DNA of 14,284 nt from Acidimicrobiia bacterium UBA6912 (GCA_002450985.1 DKBA01000114.1:4680-18963), one strand, 5' to 3'. Counted from the first letter of the stretch, positions 5,826-12,943 are shown. A program made the numbers and translations. Notes: generated from the letters alone by a model not told the origin.

Positions 5826-7133
5826 ATGCACGAGCCACTCCACCACGTCCCGCTGTTCTCCGGCCTCGACGAGGCGGATCTCGACCGGCTCGCCGCCAAG
5901 GCGGAGACGGTGGAGCTCGCCGCCGGGGAGGTGCTGTTCCACGAGGGCGAGGAGGGAGACCGGGCCTACGTCGTCGAGCGGGGCGCCCTCGAGATCGTCA
6001 AACAGGCGCGCAACCGCGAGATCCTCCTCGCCACCCAGGGCCCGGGGGCGGTGATCGGGGAGATGGCGATCCTCCAGGCGATGCCCCGCACCGCCACGGT
6101 GCGTGCCGCCGAGGACTCGACCCTGGTCGCCATCGACGGCGACGCCTTCCGGGAGCTCGTCGAGGAGTCCACCGCTGCGGCCCGCAGCCTGCTCGAGACG
6201 ATGTTCGTCCGGTGGCGGGAGACCGACGCGGCACTGCGCGAGAGTGAGAAGCTCGCCCAGCTCGGCTCGCTGTCCGCGGGTGTGGCGCACGAGCTGAACA
6301 ACCCCGCCGCCGCCATCGGGAGGGCGGCGTCCCAGCTCGGCCAGGTGCTGGCGGCCGGGGCCGCCGCCGACGACCCGTTCGCCGACGGCCTGGGCACCCG
6401 GCCCGTCATGTCGTCGCTGGCCCGAAGCGACGCCGAGGAGGAGATGGAGGCATCGCTCGGCGAGCTCGGCATCGGCGAGCCGTGGCGGTATGCGCCCGTC
6501 CTCGTCGATCTCCAGGTGGCGCCGGGTGAGCTTGCCTCCGTGGTTCCGCCCGGCGATGCCACGTCGTGGCTCGACGACCTGGCCCGCCGCCACGAGGCGG
6601 CGACGCTGGTCGCCGAGATCCAGGATGCCGCAGGACGCATCTCCGAGATCGTGGCTTCGCTGCGCTCGTACACGTACCTCGATCGTGGCGAACGGCAGAG
6701 CGTCGACATCAACCGCGGCCTCGCCGACACCCTCGTCATGCTCCGCGGCAAGCTCAAGGGCATCACGGTCGAGACCGACTACGCCCCCGACCTGCCGCCG
6801 GTCGAGGGTCACGGCGGTGAGCTGAACCAGGTGTGGACCAATCTGGTCGTGAACGCCGCCGATGCGATGGGCGATGGCGGCCACCTCACGATCCGCACCC
6901 ATCGGGACGGGAGCTGGGTCGTCGCCGAGATCCAGGACGATGGCCCCGGCATCCCGGCGGACGTGCAGCAGCGGATCTTCGATCCCTTCTTCACCACCAA
7001 GCCCGTCGGCCAGGGCACGGGCCTGGGTCTCGACATCAGCCAGCACATCGTCCAGGAGCAGCACGGTGGAGCCCTCACCTTCGTATCCGAGCCGGGACGG
7101 ACCGTCTTCTCCGTTCGGCTCCCCATCGGCTGA
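5826..7133 (+). CDS. Histidine kinase with N-terminal cyclic-nucleotide-binding-type sensor domain
   Basis: This is a cytoplasmic kinase of 435 residues with no membrane segment. Residues 1-115 form a cNMP-binding (CRP/FNR-type) beta-roll with the phosphate-binding-cassette pattern IGEMAILQAMPRTATV (77-92). The phospho-accepting helix has H155 in AGVAHELNNPAAAIG (151-165). The ATPase domain shows the N-box LNQVWTNLVVNAADAM (333-348), DDGPGIP (371-377), FDPFFTTKP (385-393) and GQGTGLGL (395-402). Between the histidine helix and the second dimerisation helix (about 258-285) lie roughly 90 extra residues rich in Ala, Asp and Glu (170-255), longer than the usual hairpin. The gene follows the flavoprotein by 149 bases on the same strand. 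A weak GAGGGG (5811-5816) precedes ATG. Ligand and partner are inferred from motifs and context. Confidence 0.9.
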   Translation: MHEPLHHVPLFSGLDEADLDRLAAKAETVELAAGEVLFHEGEEGDRAYVVERGALEIVKQARNREILLATQGPGAVIGEMAILQAMPRTATVRAAEDSTLVAIDGDAFRELVEESTAAARSLLETMFVRWRETDAALRESEKLAQLGSLSAGVAHELNNPAAAIGRAASQLGQVLAAGAAADDPFADGLGTRPVMSSLARSDAEEEMEASLGELGIGEPWRYAPVLVDLQVAPGELASVVPPGDATSWLDDLARRHEAATLVAEIQDAAGRISEIVASLRSYTYLDRGERQSVDINRGLADTLVMLRGKLKGITVETDYAPDLPPVEGHGGELNQVWTNLVVNAADAMGDGGHLTIRTHRDGSWVVAEIQDDGPGIPADVQQRIFDPFFTTKPVGQGTGLGLDISQHIVQEQHGGALTFVSEPGRTVFSVRLPIG

Positions 7134-7159
7134 CGAGGGTGCCCTTTGCAGGCTCGGGA

Positions 7160-8392
7160 TCAGCCGCCGAGGGTCTTGCGCCACGCCGAGAAGCTCGCCA
7201 CGGAGCCGCCGTTGGGGCGCCGCAGCCACGGCCACGGATGGAGGGCGGCGACGGCGATGTCCGATGCCCGCCTTCGGAAGCCGGGGACGGGGGCGAACGT
7301 GACGGCCGGACGACGTCCCGCCAGCACCGCAGCAGGGTCGCCGCGATGCACCTCCACCTCCCTTCGAGAATCGAGGTCGGCAAGGCACTCGGCGAGAAAC
7401 ACGAGGCGCTTCGCCGAGAGCTGCAGGCCCGCCAAGAGAGGTTCATCGAAGACGAAGACCACGGGCAGGTCGGGGTGGGCAGCGAGGGCGGGATCGTCGT
7501 CGCCGAGCGATTCGGCGGTGGCCCACACGCAGTCCGGGGCGGTGCGGGCAACGACCTCTTTCGGACCGGCGGTGGCTGCCGGGTCAGGGTCGCGGCGCAC
7601 CAGCGGGTCGGGCGCGACGGCGAGCGGTGACGGTGGGTCCGGCCAGGTCTCGATCGGACAGGCAGAGCGTCGCGGGCAGCGTGCGCACAGACCGGGCGCC
7701 CGTGTCTCCACCTGGGCGCGGGAGAAGCCGTAGGGACGGCCCGTCAGTGCGCCGACCGTCCATTGCCAACCCACTCGGTTCGCCGCCCGGGACCCGTCGA
7801 GGAGGTGGGCGAAGAATCGATCCTCACCGGTGCGCCACGGTGCCCCGTTGCGCACCGACCAGTGCGATGCCAGCCACATGCGCGCCTGGTTCACCAGCCA
7901 CCCGTCGGTCTCGAGCTCGTCCACGGCCAGGTCGAGGCACGCCATGGAGCGGTCCCACGGCTCCGTCCGGCCGGACGCCGCCACCGGAGCGGCTCGCAGG
8001 GCCGTGGCGAGCCGGCGGCCGACTCGTGCGTACAGGTGACGGGCGTACTCCTGCCACAGGAGCTCGTCTCGGAACTTGGCGACGTCTCGAGACGGTCCCC
8101 CTCCAACGGCATCCCACACCTGGGGGAGCGCGAGCAGGCCATGGCGGATGTACGGTGACAATGCCGAGGCGCCTCGTCGGGCACGCGGCCAGACCTCGTT
8201 GCGGGCCGCGGCATAGCCGTCCACGTCGAAGCCTGCGAGTGCGGCGTCCGCCGCCGTCTGCCCGCCGCGGAAGCGTGGCGAGGCGCCCACCGGGCCCGAG
8301 AAGAGCCCTGCGAGGTGATCGGCGACCCAGGCCGTCACGGCCTCGGGAGAGGTGGGAACGCGGGGCAGGCGACCAGACGGCACCGCAGGCAT
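7160..8392 (-). CDS. Photolyase/cryptochrome-family FAD protein with reversed domain order
   Basis: The 410-residue protein begins with the catalytic helical FAD domain (about 40-235): RFRGGQTAADAAL, SALSPYIRHGLLAL (76-89), FRDELLWQEYARHLYA (107-122), GWLVNQARMWLASHW (164-178), FFAHLLDGSRAANRVGWQW (193-211). It ends with what is normally the N-terminal antenna domain (285-400): DDDPALAA, VVFVFDEP, SAKRLVFLAECLADLD, VHRGDPAAVL, then FSAWRK, which recalls the F-T-P-F-x-x-A-W segment that normally leads into the FAD domain. Cysteines C152, C236, C239 and C245 could bind a [4Fe-4S] cluster, as in bacterial iron-sulfur photolyases. DNA repair or blue-light sensing is likely, but which one cannot be told. 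ATG 8392 lies 8 bases after the stop of the membrane-protein gene, so the two are co-transcribed. The open frame extends further upstream only as a shadow. Confidence 0.85.
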   Translation of the reverse strand: MPAVPSGRLPRVPTSPEAVTAWVADHLAGLFSGPVGASPRFRGGQTAADAALAGFDVDGYAAARNEVWPRARRGASALSPYIRHGLLALPQVWDAVGGGPSRDVAKFRDELLWQEYARHLYARVGRRLATALRAAPVAASGRTEPWDRSMACLDLAVDELETDGWLVNQARMWLASHWSVRNGAPWRTGEDRFFAHLLDGSRAANRVGWQWTVGALTGRPYGFSRAQVETRAPGLCARCPRRSACPIETWPDPPSPLAVAPDPLVRRDPDPAATAGPKEVVARTAPDCVWATAESLGDDDPALAAHPDLPVVFVFDEPLLAGLQLSAKRLVFLAECLADLDSRREVEVHRGDPAAVLAGRRPAVTFAPVPGFRRRASDIAVAALHPWPWLRRPNGGSVASFSAWRKTLGG

Positions 8393-8400
8393 TCCGTTCG

Positions 8401-9270
8401 TCAGGCGGTGCGTCCGGCCCGGGCGGCGGGGCGCGCGCCGGCACTGTGCCGTCTGGAGAGGATGGCGGCCGGCCCTGCCGCGGCGAAGGCGGCGAACACC
8501 GGGGCGAGCCCGGCGACGGCGGCCCCCCCTCCGGCCACGCCGTAGGCGAGGGCGACGGTGAGCGCAACGAGCCGGGCGGCGCGCAAACGCCCCGGATCGA
8601 CGGGCTCGTCCGTGTGATCGCACCGCGAGGTCGGGGTCCCCCGTCGCAGCGTCGCCGTTCCCACACCTGCAGCCAGGACGAGCGCGATGGCGCCGAGGCT
8701 CGGCGTCGTCCATCCCGGCCACTCGACGGCAAAGACTGCGGCAGCCGCCCCGGCGGCGAGCACGCCTGCCGGGAGCCAGCGGCGCCACCCGGGGGCGCCG
8801 TCGAGCCCGGCGTCGAGTCCGGCGGCGACGGCGAGACCGCCGGTCGCGATGAGCCCGTAGGGCGTGGTGGCGACGTAGCCGGCGAGGCCGACGACGAGAA
8901 GGGCGTCCGCCGGCTTCGGCGCAAGGCCGGTGGTGCGGGCGGTGATGCGGGTCAGGAGGAGCACGGTGAAGACCGCGGCGAGATACGGCTCACCGATCGG
9001 CAGCGCAATCGCCGCCACGGGCGCGGCGAGGGCCGCCACGGTCGGGTCGTCGGGATCGATCTCCCGGGCCACGGCCCAGGCAGTGAAGGCGGCGAGCCCG
9101 GCGACCAGTCCGGAGGCTACGGCGGTGCCGAAGCCGTCTCCCGCCGTCAGCGCAACGAGGCCGGCGATGGCTCCGGCCGCACCGGAGGCGGCGACGACGT
9201 AGCGGTTCGAGCGATAGCTCAGATCGATCGCCCGTCCGATCGCCGTGACCCGCGCCATCGCCATGGTCAC
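8401..9270 (-). CDS. Multi-pass membrane protein of unknown function
   Basis: I do not recognise a family. From GTG 9270 the product is 289 residues, very rich in Ala, Gly, Val and Leu, with about eight hydrophobic segments. Counted from ATG 9264 these lie near 22-42, 45-66, 77-90, 94-108, 121-148, 164-181, 189-204 and 230-270. Soluble stretches are few: an acidic loop EIDPDDP (68-74), a polar loop RRGTPTSRCDHTDEPVD (207-223) and a basic tail. The GTG overlaps the TGA of the upstream small gene (GTGA, 9267-9270), implying coupled translation. ATG 9264 and ATG 9258 are alternatives. The photolyase-like gene follows after 8 bases. Nothing in it suggests a transported substrate, and the high Ala/Gly content makes composition-driven matches likely. 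Confidence 0.75.
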   Translation of the reverse strand: MTMAMARVTAIGRAIDLSYRSNRYVVAASGAAGAIAGLVALTAGDGFGTAVASGLVAGLAAFTAWAVAREIDPDDPTVAALAAPVAAIALPIGEPYLAAVFTVLLLTRITARTTGLAPKPADALLVVGLAGYVATTPYGLIATGGLAVAAGLDAGLDGAPGWRRWLPAGVLAAGAAAAVFAVEWPGWTTPSLGAIALVLAAGVGTATLRRGTPTSRCDHTDEPVDPGRLRAARLVALTVALAYGVAGGGAAVAGLAPVFAAFAAAGPAAILSRRHSAGARPAARAGRTA

Positions 9271-9449
9271 GCGTCGCCTGCGCTGCTGTGGATGAGGGCG
9301 GGTCCGATCGACCCGGGGCCGACGACCGCCTGGCCCTCGGTGTAGGGGAGCGCACGGGAGTCCCGGCGGGGGCCCGCAGCGAGCATCCGGCGCCGGAGGC
9401 GGCGCCGCTCGAGGTTCAGGGACGGCGAAGTGAACAGCGGCGGAGCCAT
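9267..9449 (-). CDS. Small basic protein of unknown function (60 residues)
   Basis: This short frame is supported by a consensus AGGAGG (9459-9454) 4 bases before ATG 9449 and by a GTGA overlap with the membrane-protein gene downstream. The product MAPPLFTSPSLNLERRR... has a strongly basic segment (LERRRLRRRM, 13-22) and ends in a neutral Gly/Pro-rich tail (GQAVVGPGSIGPALIHSS). It has no membrane segment, signal peptide or cysteine. Small epsilon subunits (about 65 residues) often sit next to actinobacterial acyl-CoA carboxyltransferase genes, and this one lies just downstream of such a gene, but I see no epsilon-like sequence in it, so that is only a positional guess. An in-frame ATG further upstream, near 9527, would lengthen it and has no better support. 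Confidence 0.6.
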   Translation of the reverse strand: MAPPLFTSPSLNLERRRLRRRMLAAGPRRDSRALPYTEGQAVVGPGSIGPALIHSSAGDA

Positions 9450-9532
9450 CGGTCCTCCTGAGGCGACAACACCCCTGGTACGGGCCAGGCGCCGTCCGCG
9501 GATGCCCCAGGGAGCGATCTGCATCACGGCGG

Positions 9533-11092
9533 CTACGGCCGGTGGCCGCGTCCTCGCGGGCCGAGGTCGTGGCGGATGGTGGCATGGGCCGTCCGAATCC
9601 ACCGGCACAAGAGCGGCCGCGTCTCGCGCGGGTCGATGATCTCCTCGATGTCGAAGGCCTCGGCGGTGCGGAACGGGGAGCGCACCGCCTCGAAGCTCGC
9701 CAGCAGCTCCTGTCGCAGCGCATCCGGATCATCCGCCTCGTCGAGCGCTCGTTTGAAGGCGGCCTCCACCCCGCCTTCGAGCGGGAGCGAACCCCAGTCG
9801 CCGCTCGGCCACGCCACGCGCATGTGGGGCCGCCCCACGTCGACCATCGCCGCTCCCGCCACCCCGAAGGCCCGGCGCACGATCACCACGAAGTACGGCA
9901 CACGCATCTGATAGAGCGCGGCGATCGCGGCGACCCCGTGGCGGACCGTGGCATCCTTCTCTGCCGCGACGCCCACGGCGAATCCCGGCTGGTCCACGAA
10001 GTTCACGATCGGCACGTGGAAGGTGTCACACAGGTCGACGAATCGGCGGAGCTTCTGGGCGCCGTGGCTGCTCAGCACCCCGCCGGCGATGCGCGGATCG
10101 GCGCCGAGCACCCCGACGGGGTGACCGTCGAGGCGGGCGAAGCCGCTCACGAGAGATCGGCCCCAGCCGGCGCCGATCTCGAAGAACGAGCCGTTGTCGA
10201 CGATCAGCTCGATGAGCCTGCGTCCGTCGTAGATGCGCCGGCGGTTTCTCGGCACGATCGACAGCAGGTCCTCTTCCATCCGGGTGGTGGCGTCGACGTC
10301 GCCGGCAACGACCGGCGGCGCCTCCCAGACGTTGCGCGGCAGGTAGGAGAGAAAGCTGCGGATGGCGGCGAACGCCTCCGCTTCGGTGGCGACGACGTTG
10401 TCGATGGTGCCGTTGCGGCCGTGGATGCCGGCTCCGCCGAGCGCCTCCTTGTCGACGTCCTCATGGGTCGCGTACGCCACGACCGGCGGTCCGGCGACGA
10501 AGACCTGCGAGAGCTCCTCCACCATCACGGAGAAGTGCGACCCGGCAACCCGAGCGGCGCCGAGCCCGGCTACCGAACCGAGCGCCGCCGCCACGACGGG
10601 GACCTCCGACAGGATCTCCATCTGGTCGCCCCAGCCGGGAAGCGGCGGCACGTAGGTGCGGCCGAGGTCGTGGTAGGACTTGACGCTGCCGCCGCCTCCG
10701 GAACCGTCGACGAGCCGGACGATCGGGACTCGCAGACGCCGTGCCCGCTGCTCGGCGTGGACGAGCTTCTGCCAGATGGCGGCGTCGGCCGCCCCGCCGC
10801 GCACGGTGAAGTCGTCGCCCGCCACCACGATCGGCAGGCCGTCGATGGTGGCGTCGCCGAGCACGAAGTTCGCCGGCGTGAAGTCGGCCAGTCCGCCGGC
10901 ATCGTCGTATCGGGCGAATCCGGCCGTGCTCCCGATCTCATGGAAGCTGCCGTTGTCGACGAGGGCAGCGATGCGCTCGCGCACGGTGAGCTTGCCGGCG
11001 GCTCGATGGCGGGCGACGCGCTCTTCCCCTCCGAGCGCGGCTGCCAGCGCCTTGCGGCGGGCGAGTTCCTCGAGCTCTGGTTCCCAGACCAC
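9533..11092 (-). CDS. Acyl-CoA carboxylase, carboxyltransferase (beta) subunit
   Basis: This 519-residue protein has the two crotonase-like halves of biotin-dependent carboxyltransferases, which move CO2 from carboxybiotin to an acyl-CoA such as propionyl-CoA or acetyl-CoA. The N-half shows RLVDGSGGGGSV (126-137), GSVAGLGAARVAGS (172-185) and LGGAGIHGRNGTIDNV (218-233), matching the acyl-CoA-binding loop. The C-half shows GVLGADPRIAGGVL (327-340), NFVDQPGFAVG (364-374), RHGVAAIAALYQMRVPYFVVIVRRAFG (384-410, biotin side) and AWPSGDWGSLPLEGGVEAAF (427-446). The length is normal. The start is GTG 11092, with no Shine-Dalgarno and a possible -10 TAGCGT at 11107-11102. No biotin carboxylase or biotin-carrier gene is nearby, so partners must be encoded elsewhere and the substrate cannot be told. 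Confidence 0.9.
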   Translation of the reverse strand: MVWEPELEELARRKALAAALGGEERVARHRAAGKLTVRERIAALVDNGSFHEIGSTAGFARYDDAGGLADFTPANFVLGDATIDGLPIVVAGDDFTVRGGAADAAIWQKLVHAEQRARRLRVPIVRLVDGSGGGGSVKSYHDLGRTYVPPLPGWGDQMEILSEVPVVAAALGSVAGLGAARVAGSHFSVMVEELSQVFVAGPPVVAYATHEDVDKEALGGAGIHGRNGTIDNVVATEAEAFAAIRSFLSYLPRNVWEAPPVVAGDVDATTRMEEDLLSIVPRNRRRIYDGRRLIELIVDNGSFFEIGAGWGRSLVSGFARLDGHPVGVLGADPRIAGGVLSSHGAQKLRRFVDLCDTFHVPIVNFVDQPGFAVGVAAEKDATVRHGVAAIAALYQMRVPYFVVIVRRAFGVAGAAMVDVGRPHMRVAWPSGDWGSLPLEGGVEAAFKRALDEADDPDALRQELLASFEAVRSPFRTAEAFDIEEIIDPRETRPLLCRWIRTAHATIRHDLGPRGRGHRP

Positions 11093-11248
11093 GTGACGGC
11101 GACGCTAGTGAGTCGGCCCGGTCGGTGCCCACCGGTCGCCGGACCGGACCGCGTTCGGGGGCCACTTGCGGAGACGGTCGGGACCGACGGCTCGTGGGCG
11201 CCTACGGGCGCAGCGGCTACAAAGAGGCAGCCGAGTCGGGAGAAGTGT

Positions 11249-12139
11249 GTGGAGACGTTCGTGTACATCCACGGTGTCATCGGCGATCGCCGCCGTACCC
11301 GGTCGCACCGCGGCCAGTATCAGGCGCTGCACCTCGGGCTGCAGCGCGAAGGTGTGGCCGTGCCGCCGTTCAGCCAAGCCGTGCAGGTGGAGTGGGGGTG
11401 GAACACCGTACGGGCGGGCGACACCCGGACGCTCGAGAAGGCGCAGCGAGTGGTCTACGACCGCGTCGAGGCCGCAACGCCGAGCGACCGCACGAGCATC
11501 GGCTCGTTGCTCTTCGCACCCGCCATCGATCCCGTCCGCCAGCTGCTCGCCCTCGGCTGGTCCGACCTCATCTACTACGTCGGCGAGGAAGGGAAACTGC
11601 GGGTCAGGTCGCTCGTCTGGAACGAGGTCTTTCGGAGCGTCGGCGTCGACGACCCGGTCGACCTCGCATTCATCACCCACTCGGCGGGCACCCTCATCGC
11701 TCACGACTTCCTCTACTGGCTCTTCTCCGGTGCCCGGGATGCCGAGATCGCCGTGACCCCCGGGCTGCCCGCCGCCGAGGCCTTCGCCGCGGCGCGCGTC
11801 AACTGGCGGATACGTCACTTCGTGACGCTCGGCTCGCCGATCGCGCCGACCCTGGTACGTAGCGCCGCCGTCACCGACCTGCTCGCAGGGCCGGGCACGC
11901 CGCGACTCTCGCTCGAGGTGCTCGGTCTTGCCCGCCCTGCCCACGACGGCAGGGATCCGGTGTGGCTCAACGTGTGGGACCGTCACGACGTGTTGTCGTT
12001 CCCCCTCGAGCCGATCTACACCGGGGGCAAGCTGCGGGACCTCTACCCGGATGTGAGCGACTCGCTGCTCGGCGCCCACGACGCCTACTTCGAGTCGGCG
12101 GGGGTGCATGCCCTGCTGGCTCGACACTGGGACGACTGA
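11249..12139 (+). CDS. Alpha/beta-hydrolase-fold protein, lipase/esterase-like
   Basis: The 296-residue protein opens with a strand and oxyanion-type motif, ETFVYIHGVIGD (2-13). It carries a nucleophile elbow LAFITHSAGTLIAHDFLYWL (139-158) with S145, then RIRHFVTLGSPIAPTL (187-202), a strand that in lipases precedes the acid residue, NVWDRHDVLSFPLEP (241-255, candidate acid D244 or D247), and a late histidine in GAHDAYFES (275-283, H277). This order fits a Ser-Asp-His hydrolase, and the TLGSP motif is common in lipase-like members. No signal peptide is visible, so it is probably cytoplasmic. GTG 11249 is chosen because GGGAGA (11238-11243) sits 5 bases upstream and the fold begins at once. 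The frame is open far upstream only as a shadow of the carboxylase gene. The substrate is unknown. Confidence 0.8.
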   Translation: METFVYIHGVIGDRRRTRSHRGQYQALHLGLQREGVAVPPFSQAVQVEWGWNTVRAGDTRTLEKAQRVVYDRVEAATPSDRTSIGSLLFAPAIDPVRQLLALGWSDLIYYVGEEGKLRVRSLVWNEVFRSVGVDDPVDLAFITHSAGTLIAHDFLYWLFSGARDAEIAVTPGLPAAEAFAAARVNWRIRHFVTLGSPIAPTLVRSAAVTDLLAGPGTPRLSLEVLGLARPAHDGRDPVWLNVWDRHDVLSFPLEPIYTGGKLRDLYPDVSDSLLGAHDAYFESAGVHALLARHWDD

Positions 12140-12178
12140 GGTCTGTGGTCTGAGGTCTGTGGTCTGACGTCTGCGGTC
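12137..12178. repeat. Three tandem 14-bp repeats built of six heptamers
   Basis: TGAGGTCTGTGGTC occurs perfectly at 12137-12150 and 12151-12164, then with two changes at 12165-12178. Each unit is two heptamers of the form TGNGGTC. The first base triplet is the stop codon of the hydrolase gene. The array lies 49 bases upstream of the DUF2461 start. Confidence 0.85.
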
Positions 12179-12201
12179 GCACGTCTTCCTGCCGTCGGCC
12201 C

Positions 12202-12221
12202 CCGCCGGCCGGCGGTAGATT
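12202..12221 (+). promoter_or_regulatory. DUF2461 gene promoter with adjacent palindrome
   Basis: A perfect 14-bp palindrome CCGCCGGCCGGCGG (12202-12215) directly abuts a -10 box TAGATT (12216-12221). ATG 12228 follows 6 bases later, so the transcript is probably leaderless. The palindrome fills the spacer position where a repressor would block polymerase, but it could instead act as a terminator stem for the gene before. Confidence 0.4.
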
Positions 12222-12227
12222 TGCGCC

Positions 12228-12920
12228 ATGACCGACATCGTGCACTTCCGACCCACAACGTTCACGTTCCTCCGCGACCTGGCCGCCAACAACGACCGCG
12301 AGTGGTTCGCCGCCAACAAGGAGCGGTACGAGACCGACGTGAAGGGGGCGGGCATCGAGTTCATCTCGGACTTCGGCCCTCGCCTCGAGAAGATCAGCCC
12401 TCACTTCGTCGCCGACACGCGCGGCGTCGGCGGCTCGCTGTTCCGCATCCAGCGCGACACCCGGTTCGCCAAGGACAAGACCCCGTACAAGACCAACACC
12501 GGCATGCAGTTCCGCCACGAGGCGGCCAAGGACGTTCACGCTCCCGGCTTCTACCTGCACCTCGAACCCGGGGCATGCTTCGCAGGTGTCGGCATGTGGC
12601 AGCCGGACACGGCGAGCCTCACCAAGATCCGCGACGCCATCGTGGCCGACCCGGCCGCATGGAAACGAGCCGCCTACGGCAAGCGGTTCACCGACGTCTT
12701 CACGCTGAGCGAGGGGGATCGCCTGAAGCGGCCGCCGCGCGGCTACGACGCCGATCATCCGTACATCGACGACCTCAGGCGCAGGGACTTCACCGCGGGT
12801 ACCCGGCTCACCCAGAAGCAGGTGACGTCGCCAGGCTTCATCGACGACTACGCCCGTATGTGCAAGGCCGCCTCGCCGTACATGAAGTTCCTCTGCGACG
12901 CGGTCGGCGTGCCCTTCTGA
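12228..12920 (+). CDS. DUF2461 family protein
   Basis: The 230-residue protein matches the DUF2461 (TIGR02453-type) pattern from end to end: FTFLRDLAANNDREWFAANKERYE near the N-terminus, then SLFRIQRDTRFAKDKTPYKTN, HAPGFYLHLEPG, GMWQPDTASLTKIRDAI, and the C-terminal GYDADHPYIDDLRRRDF followed by LTQKQVTSPGF. The biochemical role of the family is not established, so none is assigned. The length is typical (about 210-230) and there is no signal peptide or membrane segment. ATG 12228 is the natural start because the family motif begins about ten residues later and a -10 box lies 6 bases upstream. It stands alone between its own promoter and a hairpin at 12944-12970. Confidence 0.92.
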   Translation: MTDIVHFRPTTFTFLRDLAANNDREWFAANKERYETDVKGAGIEFISDFGPRLEKISPHFVADTRGVGGSLFRIQRDTRFAKDKTPYKTNTGMQFRHEAAKDVHAPGFYLHLEPGACFAGVGMWQPDTASLTKIRDAIVADPAAWKRAAYGKRFTDVFTLSEGDRLKRPPRGYDADHPYIDDLRRRDFTAGTRLTQKQVTSPGFIDDYARMCKAASPYMKFLCDAVGVPF

Positions 12921-12943
12921 CCCAGAGTCGCCCGTCGGAGACG

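Noticed and set aside
5802..7388. A 528-codon minus-strand open frame antisense to the histidine kinase
   Set aside because: No domain is recognisable, and the opposite strand encodes a complete kinase with all motifs. It is a third-position GC artefact.
7627..9345. A 572-codon plus-strand frame over the photolyase and membrane-protein genes
   Set aside because: Extreme Gly/Arg/Pro composition, no start signals, antisense to two better-supported genes.
9542..12139. An 865-codon open frame on the plus strand ending in the hydrolase
   Set aside because: Its first ~570 codons lie antisense to the clear carboxyltransferase gene and have the Arg/Asp/His-rich composition of a GC-rich shadow frame. 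The real gene begins at GTG 11249, which has a Shine-Dalgarno sequence.
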